Positions 14,507 to 21,905 of a stretch of 26,261 nucleotides of DNA are shown here, piece after piece. The notes below the pieces were generated by a model. That model was not told the DNA's origin, made no database searches, and was given only the letters and a program-made list of their open reading frames with translations. Where the stretch lies: contig JAZDPH010000077.1 in assembly GCA_043797735.1 (NCBI GenBank), positions 1 to 26,261 on the forward strand. The letters run 5' to 3'. Position 1 is the stretch's first letter. Each line of letters begins with the position of its first letter. Source of the DNA: BS750m-G77 sp043797735 (lineage in GTDB: Bacteria; Omnitrophota; Gorgyraeia; Gygaellales; Profunditerraquicolaceae). The translations under genes and the position numbers were made by a program.

Positions 14507-16033
14507 TTACTTTATAATCTCCGCCTCCACCACAAACCTGATCAGCGGCTCCTGCGGGTCGTCGGTACTAACATAAACAAACTGTTTAGCGTGGCCGGCA
14601 TAACCCTTGGTCTTAAACTCTACCGTAATTCCGGTTGACTCCCCCGGCGCCAGGCTTTTCTTTTCCGCCTGCGAGGCGGTACAGCCGCAGGAAGTAGAAA
14701 TATCCTTTATAGTCAGAATCTTTTTTGTTTCATTCTTGAATTCAAATTTATGAACGAGGACATCCCCCTCCTTTACCCTGCCAAAATCCCAAAGGCCCGA
14801 TGCGTCCTCTTTCTCTGGCTCTAAGGCTTTTTCTGCATAGGCCGGCGGCGCAGTGTAACTCCATATTAAAAACGCGCCGAGGGCGAAAAATAATACTGCC
14901 ATAAGTATTTTTATCAGCCCCAGCCGCCTTCTCATAAATTTAGCAAAGCCCTCGGAGGTTACCCCGAATAAGGCAAATAAAAATACCAGGATAAGCGGAA
15001 TAACAAACATCAGGTTATAAAGCAGGAGCTGCCCCCAGGCCTGTAATTTTAAAGAGGTGGTCTTTAAGACAAAGACTATCGTCGGCAGATAGACCTGCCC
15101 GGTACAGACCGCCTCCAGGAGCGAAACCAAAAATCCGCTCACCAGGGCGCTGGCGACTAACCTTAAAATATGGGGCCGCAAGCCCTCTTGTTTTTCTTCG
15201 GCAGTCTTTCTGTAATGCAGGCCGATTAGCGAGTGTATCCGTTTCTTGATTGCCGCGGGCAGCTGCAGGAACATCCCCTCGGTGGAGGCGGTCCTCCTGA
15301 ATTTGAAAAAATCACAGAGCGCGAGTATGCCCAATGCAAGGGAAAATACCCCTACCGAAATCCCGATGAGCTTTGCCGCCAGCCAAAAGCCTCTCGTGCG
15401 GTAAAGAACATTAAAGATGCCCAGCCCGATTAAAAGGTAAGTGATAAAGACGCTGCAGATGAAACTAAGGCCGATAATGATTAACTCTTTTTTCCTGTAC
15501 CCCTGAAGCGCCAGAAACGACATAAAAAAGACGATTACCGTAAATGCGCAGGGGTTAACCCCGTCCACCAGGCCAGCGCCGATGACGGCCAGGGCGCCAA
15601 AACTCTTAAAATACCCGGCTAAATCCACCGCGGAGGACGAAAGCCTCTCCTCCCTGAAATTACCTGCCAGGGAGCTTAGAATAAAATACCGCAGGTTTGC
15701 ATTATTTATCTTTTTCCCCTCTAAAAAGTTGCCCTTTAGGTAAAATAGGGGGACGTTGATATTTATTGCCCCTGATTTGCTCTCTTTAATACCCAATAGC
15801 AATTTGTAACTTTCGATATCGGCGATATCATACTCTTCTAATTTCACTTTAGCGGCAAATTCCGAGCGTATCCGGGGCAGTATCTCTTCTTTTACCTGCT
15901 GGCAATGCCGGCAGGAGACCGAATAAAAATAGAACAGCTTCTCCGGCGCCTGAGGCTCTTTCTGCCCGTAAGCATTTGGCTTTAAAAAAAACAAAATCAG
16001 CAGGAAAAATAGGCTTAGACTAGCTCTCTTCAT
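14507..16033 (-). CDS. Thioredoxin-like / DsbD-CcdA-like transmembrane / DUF1573 fusion protein
   Basis: Three modules in 508 residues. After a signal peptide (about 1-23) comes a periplasmic thioredoxin-like domain with the active-site pair C41-R-H-C44 and a cis-proline at P95. Next is a DsbD/CcdA-type electron-transfer membrane domain (about 143-395, six or more helices) with the paired redox cysteines C162 (GVNPCAF) and C310 (EAVCTGQVYLP). The C-terminal part (about 414-507) is a DUF1573 domain with the hallmark STSCGCT (C449, C451) and the strand ending FVYVSTDDPQEPLIRFVVEAEI. Known DsbD-type proteins pass electrons from cytoplasmic thioredoxin to periplasmic disulfides. Here the acceptor is probably the attached thioredoxin; the DUF1573 role is unknown. 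No ribosome site is seen; a promoter lies close enough to give a leaderless mRNA. Confidence 0.88.
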   Translation of the reverse strand: MKRASLSLFFLLILFFLKPNAYGQKEPQAPEKLFYFYSVSCRHCQQVKEEILPRIRSEFAAKVKLEEYDIADIESYKLLLGIKESKSGAININVPLFYLKGNFLEGKKINNANLRYFILSSLAGNFREERLSSSAVDLAGYFKSFGALAVIGAGLVDGVNPCAFTVIVFFMSFLALQGYRKKELIIIGLSFICSVFITYLLIGLGIFNVLYRTRGFWLAAKLIGISVGVFSLALGILALCDFFKFRRTASTEGMFLQLPAAIKKRIHSLIGLHYRKTAEEKQEGLRPHILRLVASALVSGFLVSLLEAVCTGQVYLPTIVFVLKTTSLKLQAWGQLLLYNLMFVIPLILVFLFALFGVTSEGFAKFMRRRLGLIKILMAVLFFALGAFLIWSYTAPPAYAEKALEPEKEDASGLWDFGRVKEGDVLVHKFEFKNETKKILTIKDISTSCGCTASQAEKKSLAPGESTGITVEFKTKGYAGHAKQFVYVSTDDPQEPLIRFVVEAEIIK

Positions 16034-16040
16034 AGTTCAA

Positions 16041-16068
16041 ATAATAGCACAATATCGTGCAGAATCAA
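16041..16068 (-). promoter_or_regulatory. Probable promoter of the thioredoxin/DsbD-like fusion gene
   Basis: On the minus strand TTGATT (16063-16068) and TATTAT (16041-16046) are 16 bases apart. The spacer holds the imperfect palindrome GCACGATATTGTGC. Only seven bases separate the -10 box from the ATG at 16033, so transcription would begin at or next to the start codon. Confidence 0.5.
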
Positions 16069-16088
16069 TAAAGAATTGCGGCGGGTAT

Positions 16089-16796
16089 TTAGAAGCCGTG
16101 GGCCTCAAGCAGGGGTTTATTTTCTAGGATATCCCGGGTGGGACCAGTAGCAGCTACCCTGCCTTTATACAACAGGATAACTTTCGGGCAGAGCTCTGAA
16201 ACCAGGCTTAAGTCGTGGGTGGCAACTACCTTTGTATGCTTAAAACTTTTGAGCAGCTCTATGAGCTGGCGCCTGTGCCGCAGGTCTAAATTACTGCTTG
16301 GCTCATCCAGGGCCAGAATTTCAGACTGCATCGACAAGACCGTGGCGATAGAAACCCTCTTTTTTTCGCCGAAGCTTAAGTGGTGCGAGAGCCGCCGCAT
16401 TGAGGAAAGCATATCCACTTCTTTCAGGGCCGTGATAACCGCAGCCTCTGCCTCGGATTTGCCCAGCCCCATATTAAGCGGCCCGAAAGCGACATCATCA
16501 AAGACCGTGGGCATAAAAAGCTGATTATCCGGATCCTGAAAGACAAGCCCTACCTTGCTTCTAATAAAGGATAAATTCTTATCTTCCATATCGCGGCTTA
16601 AAATCTTTATGCTGCCGCTTCCTTTTAATATCCCGTTTAAATGCAAGAGGAGCGTGGATTTGCCCGCCCCGTTTGGCCCGATAAGCCCTACTGATTCGCC
16701 CTCAAGGATATCAAGGTTGATATCAAAAAGAGCGTCCGTGCCGTCGGGATAGGCATAATTTAAATCTCTGATTTCAATAACTGCCCTGCCGCTCAA
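16089..16796 (-). CDS. cbiO: CbiO/NikO-type ECF transporter ATPase
   Basis: This is the ATPase of the energy-coupling-factor uptake system for nickel or cobalt. The 235-residue protein has Walker A GPNGAGKST at 40-48, the CbiO-type Q-loop VGLVFQDPDNQLFMPTVFDDVAFGPLN, the signature LSFGEKKR at 140-147 and Walker B ILALDEPSSNLD. QDPDNQLF is diagnostic for CbiO/EcfA proteins. The start is a TTG that overlaps the cbiQ stop (TTGA), the same coupling as other junctions here but with an unusual start codon. It is the last gene of the nikR operon. Confidence 0.92.
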   Translation of the reverse strand: MSGRAVIEIRDLNYAYPDGTDALFDINLDILEGESVGLIGPNGAGKSTLLLHLNGILKGSGSIKILSRDMEDKNLSFIRSKVGLVFQDPDNQLFMPTVFDDVAFGPLNMGLGKSEAEAAVITALKEVDMLSSMRRLSHHLSFGEKKRVSIATVLSMQSEILALDEPSSNLDLRHRRQLIELLKSFKHTKVVATHDLSLVSELCPKVILLYKGRVAATGPTRDILENKPLLEAHGF

Positions 16797-17461
16797 GCTT
16801 CACCCTCCCCAACTTTATGCCCGCCGGGGCCGACAGCATAGCCCCTGGCGCACATCGCCAGATATACGCGCTCGGCCCTCTCGTATGACCTCAAAAACAA
16901 CACCCCGGCCATAAAAGCATGCGCCTTAAAATTAAGCCACCTTGAGCCTCCCGGCGAACGCGACTCCCTGGCCTGTTTCATTTTCATAAACTCATCCGCT
17001 ATCACAAAGATATACCTGTACATAAAAGAAAGGATCAATGTTATCGGCGGGGGGACTTTTAATTTTTCCAGGGCCTTAAGAAAATCACAAAACCTCATTG
17101 AATTCATAAGCAGCACCATAGAACAAATGCATAAAGAGGATTTAATAACGATACTGCAAAAAAGCGCCCAGCCATCAGCCGTTGGCCTGCCGTTTTTTAT
17201 AAAGGGGATAAAAACCGATACCATCAGCACAAAGGGCACGGCTGCAAGCAGCCTTTTCAGGATAAACCTAAAAGGGATCCCGGAGAGCAAAATCAAAACA
17301 GCCGTAAGAATAACGCATAGCCCAAGGATAAAAAATGACCCCGGCTTTATGAGGGCGATAAAAACGATCAAGGCAAAAAATCCTATAACCTTCACCCTCG
17401 GCTCCAGGCGGTGGATAAAACTGTCTATACCGCTATATTCATCTATATAAGGATGATGCAT
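16793..17461 (-). CDS. cbiQ: CbiQ/NikQ-type ECF transporter transmembrane protein
   Basis: CbiQ is the T component that couples the CbiO ATPase to the metal-binding M component. The 222-residue protein has about five membrane helices. The two cytoplasmic coupling motifs contain the expected A-R-G-like signatures: ARESRSPGG near 165-172 and MCARGY near the C terminus, preceded by RSYERAERVYLA. The N terminus MHHPYIDEYSGIDSFIHRLEPRVKV resembles CbiQ family starts (the ID..S/HRLDPR-like opening). It lies six bases downstream of the small zinc-ribbon gene and overlaps cbiO by four bases. Confidence 0.92.
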   Translation of the reverse strand: MHHPYIDEYSGIDSFIHRLEPRVKVIGFFALIVFIALIKPGSFFILGLCVILTAVLILLSGIPFRFILKRLLAAVPFVLMVSVFIPFIKNGRPTADGWALFCSIVIKSSLCICSMVLLMNSMRFCDFLKALEKLKVPPPITLILSFMYRYIFVIADEFMKMKQARESRSPGGSRWLNFKAHAFMAGVLFLRSYERAERVYLAMCARGYAVGPGGHKVGEGEA

Positions 17462-17467
17462 AAGCGC

Positions 17468-17827
17468 CTATTTGCTTTTACCCCTGATCTTTATCCCCTT
17501 TTTTCTTAATTCCTCGGTCTTCTTTTTTGAGCAGGGCATACATAAAAATACGGGGCGGTCGCCTCTTTTATCGTAATTGGGCGCCTTTGCCAGCCTCCAT
17601 AAACTTTCCTGCCTGCCGCAGTTATCACAAGTCCCCTTCTCTTTAACATGCCAGACTTCTATGGCGTGGCTGGTAAATATAAACCTGTCCACCCAGAAGA
17701 AAATAGCGCCCCCGATTAAGTTGGCAACAATAGTAGGCCAAATCCCCGCGCCCATCCGCCTTAACACCAACCAGAGTATCGGGGTGCTCAACTGCCATCT
17801 GAATAAATACAAAACGAATCTTCTCAT
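17468..17827 (-). CDS. Small membrane protein with zinc-ribbon-like C terminus, in nickel operon
   Basis: I do not recognise a named family for the full 119-residue protein. The N-terminal 50 residues contain one or two membrane helices. The pattern VANLIGGAIFFWVDRFIF resembles the end of GtrA-like membrane proteins (asparagine, then a helix ending in a NR/DR-FxF motif). The rest is soluble and basic, with two CxxC pairs (TCDNCGR and LCMPCSK) spaced about 30 residues apart, as in a zinc ribbon, and a lysine-rich tail. AAGGAGC precedes the ATG. It sits between the PDGLE gene and cbiQ, inside the ECF operon, so a role in metal uptake or its control is inferred from position only. Confidence 0.72.
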   Translation of the reverse strand: MRRFVLYLFRWQLSTPILWLVLRRMGAGIWPTIVANLIGGAIFFWVDRFIFTSHAIEVWHVKEKGTCDNCGRQESLWRLAKAPNYDKRGDRPVFLCMPCSKKKTEELRKKGIKIRGKSK

Positions 17828-17840
17828 TTTTTTCTGCTCC

Positions 17841-18128
17841 TTATTTTCTTTTGCGGATAACTGCCGCTAACGCATAACTAAAACCAAAGACAACCAGAGT
17901 GCCGGCGGCACCGGCGGCGGACGCGGCCAGTTTCCCGCTCTTAATCCCCGGCCAGGCATAATCGGGGGCCGGCGATGCCAACGCAGGGGCAGTTTCTCCC
18001 TTTTCAATAAAACCCTTGTCCTCGGCCACCCGCTCCAGGCCGTCAGGATGCGAAGATGCAAACGGCGAAATAAGAACCGCCAGCGCAATAGCCGCCAACA
18101 AGCCAAAGATTACGTCTTTTCTGTTCAT
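17841..18128 (-). CDS. PDGLE-domain (CbiN/NikN-like) component of nickel/cobalt uptake
   Basis: A 95-residue protein with two membrane helices (about 6-26 and 67-90) and a periplasmic loop containing the motif HPDGLERVAEDKGF. PDGLE proteins replace CbiN/NikN as the accessory subunit that helps the M component open for metal. The start overlaps the cbiM stop by four bases (ATGA). The second helix is preceded by an alanine/glycine-rich GKLAASAAGAAGT stretch. The gene order M, PDGLE, (small protein), Q, O supports the assignment. Confidence 0.88.
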   Translation of the reverse strand: MNRKDVIFGLLAAIALAVLISPFASSHPDGLERVAEDKGFIEKGETAPALASPAPDYAWPGIKSGKLAASAAGAAGTLVVFGFSYALAAVIRKRK

Positions 18129-18751
18129 TTGTATATCAAATCCGGCCTGACCTTTAAAACAAATCCCACCACCAAAGCGGTAATTATTGCCTCGCCTATC
18201 CCGATCAACGCATGCACCCCCAGCATCGCCGGCAAGACAATATTTAAAGGCGAGGTCCCGGAAGCCCCCAACTCTACGGCGCAGGCGCCGGAAGCCGCTA
18301 CTACGGAAAACCAGGCGGCAACCGCCGAGCCTATAACTATGCCGCCTTTTTTACCCAGGGCCCGCCTTATAATTCTATAAACCACATACCCCCCCATCGT
18401 ACCGACGATAGCCATATTAAATATATTAGCGCCGAGGGCCGTCAGGCCCCCGTCCTGAAAGATAAGGCACTGCGCCAGCAAAACACAGGCAAGGCATACT
18501 GCCCCGGCATACGGCCCGAGCAATACCGCGGCCAGAACCCCTCCCAAAAGATGTCCGCTGGTGCCGCCGGCCACCGGAAAATTGAGCATCTGCGCCGCAA
18601 AGATAAAAGCGGATGTTACCCCCATCAAGGGAACCATCCGGTCCTGCAGGAGCTGTGCTGTCTTTTTTAAACAATAGCCGATTGCCCCGGCAGACACTGC
18701 CCATAAAGCCGCCCAGATATTAACCGTTAAGAATCCGTCCGGTATATGCAT
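18125..18751 (-). CDS. cbiM: CbiM/NikM metal-binding membrane component of ECF uptake system
   Basis: CbiM/NikM is the substrate-specific membrane subunit that binds Ni(II) or Co(II). The mature N terminus must be Met-His, and the gene begins MHIPDGFL, so the metal ligands Met1 and His2 are in place. The 208-residue protein has about six membrane helices. The segment NFPVAGGTSGHLLGGVLAAVLLGP is the family's conserved core, containing the second histidine region. It starts one base after nikR ends, which links it to nickel rather than cobalt. NikM versus CbiM cannot be told by sequence alone; nikR favours nickel. Confidence 0.93.
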   Translation of the reverse strand: MHIPDGFLTVNIWAALWAVSAGAIGYCLKKTAQLLQDRMVPLMGVTSAFIFAAQMLNFPVAGGTSGHLLGGVLAAVLLGPYAGAVCLACVLLAQCLIFQDGGLTALGANIFNMAIVGTMGGYVVYRIIRRALGKKGGIVIGSAVAAWFSVVAASGACAVELGASGTSPLNIVLPAMLGVHALIGIGEAIITALVVGFVLKVRPDLIYK

Positions 18752-18752
18752 A

Positions 18753-19169
18753 CTAAAGAATTTTACTTCCGGTTGTTGATTCGGTAAAACCGGCGTGCTT
18801 TATCCCCCGGCAGGACTTAAGCCGCTCAAATAATTCCGCGGCCTTTTTTGCCCTGCCCTTTACGGCGATTACCTCAAGGCAGTTATTGTGGTCAAGGTGC
18901 AGGTGCTGTGTTGAAAGTATATTATCGTGGTAATCATGTTGAATAGAGGTAAGGCGGGCAAGCAGCTGGCGCTGATGATGGTTATAGACAAGGGTAATCG
19001 CCCCGGCGACCTCTTCGCCCTGCTGCCATTGTTTTTTGACCAGGTCTGCGCGGATTAAATCCCTGATCGCTTCGGAACGGCTGGAATAACCTTTCTCTTT
19101 CAGCAGCCGGTCAAATCCGCTTAAAAGCCCCTCTTCTAAAGAAACCCCAAACCTTACTAATCCGGGCAT
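18753..19169 (-). CDS. nikR: NikR nickel-responsive transcriptional regulator
   Basis: NikR is a ribbon-helix-helix repressor that senses nickel through a C-terminal ACT-like domain. The 138-residue protein has the DNA-binding half VRFGVSLEEGLLSGFDRLLKEKGYSSRSEAIRDLIR (about 5-40). In the metal domain the four nickel ligands known from E. coli (H76, H87, H89, C95) align without gaps to H78, H89, H91 and C97. AAGGAAGGA stands five to six bases before the ATG. It is the first gene of the ECF operon and probably represses itself: a NikR-like operator overlaps the -10 box of the operon's promoter. The conserved ligands argue for a working nickel sensor. Confidence 0.95.
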   Translation of the reverse strand: MPGLVRFGVSLEEGLLSGFDRLLKEKGYSSRSEAIRDLIRADLVKKQWQQGEEVAGAITLVYNHHQRQLLARLTSIQHDYHDNILSTQHLHLDHNNCLEVIAVKGRAKKAAELFERLKSCRGIKHAGFTESTTGSKIL

Positions 19170-19188
19170 CGTTTATCCTTCCTTTATG

Positions 19189-19215
19189 ATGTTACGTTTG
19201 TAAAAATAGTAGCAC
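19189..19215 (-). promoter_or_regulatory. Candidate NikR operator
   Basis: The plus strand reads ATGTTAC-N13-GTAGCAC. As I recall, the NikR motif proposed for Desulfovibrio and Geobacter is GTGTTAC-N13/14-GTAACAC; this site has one mismatch in each half. It covers the -10 hexamer and start region of the nikR promoter, a good position for repression. Confidence 0.7.
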
Positions 19216-19234
19216 AGGACAATAATCCTGTCAA
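19206..19234 (-). promoter_or_regulatory. Promoter of the nikR-cbiM-Q-O operon
   Basis: On the minus strand TTGACA (19229-19234, perfect) and TACTAT (19206-19211, four or five of six) are exactly 17 bases apart. The spacer contains a 6-bp inverted repeat, ACAGGA/TCCTGT, at 19214-19231, separate from the NikR-like site. A leader of about 30 bases carries the nikR ribosome site. Confidence 0.82.
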
Positions 19235-19260
19235 GTTTTTATCGCTTAAGAAGATTTTGT

Positions 19261-19289
19261 TTGTCTTGGCATTTTTTATATGTTAGCAT
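19261..19289 (+). promoter_or_regulatory. Possible promoter of the polyprenyl synthase-ispH pair
   Basis: TTGTCT (19261-19266) and TAGCAT (19284-19289) are 17 bases apart; each matches four of six consensus bases. The first ATG of the gene follows the -10 box by only six bases, so the mRNA would lack a leader. The support is modest. Confidence 0.35.
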
Positions 19290-19295
19290 AGAGCG

Positions 19296-20336
19296 ATGAT
19301 GGATAAAATAAGAAGCAAAGTTGAAAAAGAGCTCTCAAAATATATCCGTAACCTGGATAAATCCCATTCCTTAAACAGATTATCGCCGGTTCTGTTTAGG
19401 CATATCCGGGAATTCCTGTTAAGGAAAAGCAAGAGGATCCGGCCCTGTTTATTTGTTGCCGGCTACCTTGGCTTTTCTAAAAAAACGCCCCCCGGCTTAT
19501 ATGCCGGCGCCGTCTCCATGGAGCTGCTGCATGATTTTCTGCTGGTGCACGACGATATTATTGACAAAGCCGATACCCGGAGGGGAAAACCCTCTATGCA
19601 TGCGATGCTGGATAAATTTCTTTCCGGGCACCGGAATATAAAATTCAGCGGCCAGGACCTGGCTATAGTTATAGGCGACGTAATCTACGCCTTGGCCATG
19701 GATGCGTTTCTTCTAATTAAAGAGGAGCCGGGGCGTAAAGAACGCGCCTTAAAAAAATTCATTAGCGCCGCCATTTACACCGAAAGCGGCGAGTTCCTTG
19801 AGCTTTTATACGCAGCCAGGCCTATTGATAAAATTAAGCAGGCGGATATCTACAAAATCTACGACTTAAAAACCGCCGACTACACCTTTGCCTCCCCCCT
19901 GACAATCGGGGCAACGCTGGGAGGGGCAGGCCAAAGCGATTTGCATAAACTCTTTAATTACGGCATATATCTAGGCCGGGCCTTTCAGATCCGCGATGAT
20001 ATTATCGGGATGTTTAGCGAGGAAAAGGAAACCGGCAAATCCAATTTAAGCGACCTGCGCGAGGCAAAAAAAACCCTGCTTATCTGGTATGCCTACCATC
20101 ATTCCGCGCACAAAGACAAGGTTATTATGCGCAGGATCCTCTCAGGCAGCGATACGGGCAAAAGGCAGCTTTTAAAAATGCGCGAAATTATCTGCCGCTC
20201 GGGGGCCCGGGATTATGCCGAAAGCCAGATATCGCTTCTTCTAAAAAAGGCGGAGGAGTTAATCAAGGCTTCGCGGATGGATAAAAAATATAAAGGCCTT
20301 CTGTCTGAATATTCCAAAGAAATCATGCGCCTTTAA
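19296..20336 (+). CDS. Polyprenyl diphosphate synthase (GGPP/FPP-type)
   Basis: A trans-isoprenyl diphosphate synthase that joins isopentenyl diphosphate to allylic primers to make C15-C20 or longer chains. The 346-residue protein has the basic SKRIRPCLF stretch for diphosphate binding, the first aspartate-rich motif HDDIIDKADTRRGKP and the second FQIRDDIIGMFSE. It ends with the KSNLSDLREAKKTLLIWYA motif, resembling actinobacterial and archaeal geranylgeranyl synthases. The residue before the first motif group (MELLHDFLLVHDDIID) sets chain length and suggests C20 rather than long chains, but this is weak. Two ATG codons stand in tandem at the start, and there is no ribosome site. ispH follows after four bases, so the pair forms an isoprenoid operon. 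Confidence 0.9.
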   Translation: MMDKIRSKVEKELSKYIRNLDKSHSLNRLSPVLFRHIREFLLRKSKRIRPCLFVAGYLGFSKKTPPGLYAGAVSMELLHDFLLVHDDIIDKADTRRGKPSMHAMLDKFLSGHRNIKFSGQDLAIVIGDVIYALAMDAFLLIKEEPGRKERALKKFISAAIYTESGEFLELLYAARPIDKIKQADIYKIYDLKTADYTFASPLTIGATLGGAGQSDLHKLFNYGIYLGRAFQIRDDIIGMFSEEKETGKSNLSDLREAKKTLLIWYAYHHSAHKDKVIMRRILSGSDTGKRQLLKMREIICRSGARDYAESQISLLLKKAEELIKASRMDKKYKGLLSEYSKEIMRL

Positions 20337-20340
20337 AACT

Positions 20341-21186
20341 ATGAAAATCTCACTGGCTGAATCCGCGGGTTTCTGTTTCGGTGTAAAACGAGCAATAGAT
20401 ATGGCGCTTAAGGCGGCTAAAGCAGGGCGGAAGGCCTATGCGCTCGGCGATATAGTGCACAATGAAAAAGTCTGTGAAAGAATAGTACGGGCGGGGATTA
20501 AAAAAACAAAAAAGCTGCTCCGCGGAAAAAACAGGGCTTTCTTAATCCGCGCGCACGGCGTGCCTTTGCAACTGGTAAAAAAGGCAAGGCGCCTTGGTTA
20601 CAGCATTATCGACGCTACGTGTCCTATGGTCAAACAGATACACAAAATTGTCCGCAAAATGGAAAATAAGGGCTATAAAATAATAATTATAGGCGACCGT
20701 AAACATGAGGAAGTACAGGGAATTAAGGGGCAGTTAAAATTCGGGGCTGTCGTAATTGAGAGTATTAAGGATTTACGCCTTAAAGAAATAAAGAAAATTA
20801 AAAAGGCCTGCGCGGTAGCGCAGTCCACCCAGAATGTCGGCCAGACGCAAAAGATAATAGATAAGTTGAAAAAACACATCCCGGAGTTAAAATTCTTTGA
20901 TACCATATGCAGCGCAACAAAAATAAGGCAGGAGGAAATAAGCAGGATGCCTGCAAAAAACGACTTAATGATTATTATCGGCTCCCGCTCAAGCGCGAAT
21001 ACAAGGCGGCTTTACCAAATTTCGAAATCCCTCAATAGAAAAAGCTATTGGATAAATTCACGGCCCGAAATAAAAAAGGATTGGTTTAAAAACGCTCAAA
21101 AGGTAGGAATTACCGCAGGCGCCTCCACTCCTCCGGAAGCCATTCAGGAAATCGTAAGCTACATCTCCGGAATCAATTGCTCCTAA
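20341..21186 (+). CDS. ispH: IspH, 4-hydroxy-3-methylbut-2-enyl diphosphate reductase
   Basis: IspH is the last enzyme of the MEP pathway and makes IPP and DMAPP using a [4Fe-4S] cluster. The 281-residue protein has the three cluster cysteines C12 (GFCFGVKRAI), C94 (DATCPMVKQIH) and C190 (FDTICSATKIRQ). The histidines for substrate binding are in IVHNEKV (H40) and RAHGVP (H72), and the glutamate region is KHEEVQG. The GSRSSANTRRLYQI and TAGASTPPEAIQEIV motifs complete the set. The gene directly follows the polyprenyl synthase gene, which uses its products. Its stop overlaps the convergent small gene by a few bases, and no terminator is seen. Confidence 0.96.
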   Translation: MKISLAESAGFCFGVKRAIDMALKAAKAGRKAYALGDIVHNEKVCERIVRAGIKKTKKLLRGKNRAFLIRAHGVPLQLVKKARRLGYSIIDATCPMVKQIHKIVRKMENKGYKIIIIGDRKHEEVQGIKGQLKFGAVVIESIKDLRLKEIKKIKKACAVAQSTQNVGQTQKIIDKLKKHIPELKFFDTICSATKIRQEEISRMPAKNDLMIIIGSRSSANTRRLYQISKSLNRKSYWINSRPEIKKDWFKNAQKVGITAGASTPPEAIQEIVSYISGINCS

Positions 21187-21365
21187 TGCGTAATCACGTG
21201 GACAAACCCGCCCGGCTTCTCTGCCGCAGAGGTGGTAATACACCTGTCCAGCTCAAAAGTCTCCGCCACTGCCTTTCCTGCCGGCAGCCTAAGGAAAATA
21301 TCAATAACCAGAGCGATCAATATCAATAAAAGCAGCAGGTCCCGGGTTTCCCATTTCTTTTTCAT
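21183..21365 (-). CDS. Small single-helix membrane protein, unknown function
   Basis: A 60-residue protein starting at 21365, chosen because GGAGG stands seven bases before this ATG; a longer reading frame from 21461 lacks such a signal. It has a charged start MKKKWETRD, one membrane helix LLLLLILIALVIDIFLRL, and an extracytoplasmic tail of about 35 residues with one cysteine. It follows the 154-residue secreted protein gene by 16 bases and overlaps the end of ispH. No family recognised. Confidence 0.7.
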   Translation of the reverse strand: MKKKWETRDLLLLLILIALVIDIFLRLPAGKAVAETFELDRCITTSAAEKPGGFVHVITH

Positions 21366-21381
21366 TCTCGTGCCTCCTGAA

Positions 21382-21846
21382 TTACTGATACCTGAATTGG
21401 GACTTTTCCGCGTCGGTAAGCTCCCCCTCGTAAAGCCATACCGAAATCCAAAGACGGTCATCTATAACCCTGAGGATATTAGCAGGCCTCTCTATATCCT
21501 GGCCCTTATCCATACCCTTGACTTTGTTTAAATCTTTATAGAGGAATATTACCTTGTAGGGGTTGCCCTTGTTAGTCTTCTGGATGCCGGTAATTATTTC
21601 ATAATAACGCCTTTCGATGTCGTTTACTTCATCAAAAGTATTATATTCCCTGACGTTGTCCACCGTCCCGAAACCCAGGATTTCACGGCCGCGGTAATGA
21701 ACCCTTAGCTCCTGTCGCTGCAGGTCAGTGGCATCCTTAAATTGGTCAACTAACTCATCCATCTGCAGCTGTTGGCAGTAACCAAAAGAAAAAATAGCCC
21801 CCGTAAATAATAACGTTAAAAGAAAGCTCTTTAATATCCGCTTCAT
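21382..21846 (-). CDS. Secreted or periplasmic protein of unknown function
   Basis: A 154-residue protein with a Sec signal peptide (KRILKSFLLTLLFTGAIFSFGYC, cut near residue 23; the FGYC sequence is a poor lipobox, so lipid attachment is uncertain). The mature part is about 130 residues of mixed strand and helix. Motifs such as YRGREILGFGTVDNVREYN and YKVIFLYKDLNKVKGMDKGQ resemble OB-fold proteins of the tRNA_anti-like group, but I would not assign a function. AGGAGG precedes the ATG. It appears to be co-transcribed with the 60-residue membrane protein. Confidence 0.78.
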   Translation of the reverse strand: MKRILKSFLLTLLFTGAIFSFGYCQQLQMDELVDQFKDATDLQRQELRVHYRGREILGFGTVDNVREYNTFDEVNDIERRYYEIITGIQKTNKGNPYKVIFLYKDLNKVKGMDKGQDIERPANILRVIDDRLWISVWLYEGELTDAEKSQFRYQ

Positions 21847-21905
21847 TTATTCCACCTCCTCAAAAGGTTATTATTGCTTAAAATAAATTTATTTACAAGT
21901 CAAAT

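Noticed and set aside
21366..21461. Longer N terminus for the 60-residue membrane protein
   Set aside because: The extension overlaps the end of the upstream secreted-protein gene and has no ribosome site; GGAGG lies just before the ATG at 21365.
21847..21905. Promoter for the 154-residue secreted protein (TTGACT at 21898-21903)
   Set aside because: A -35-like hexamer exists, but no -10 box matches well at 16-18 bases, so it is not listed.
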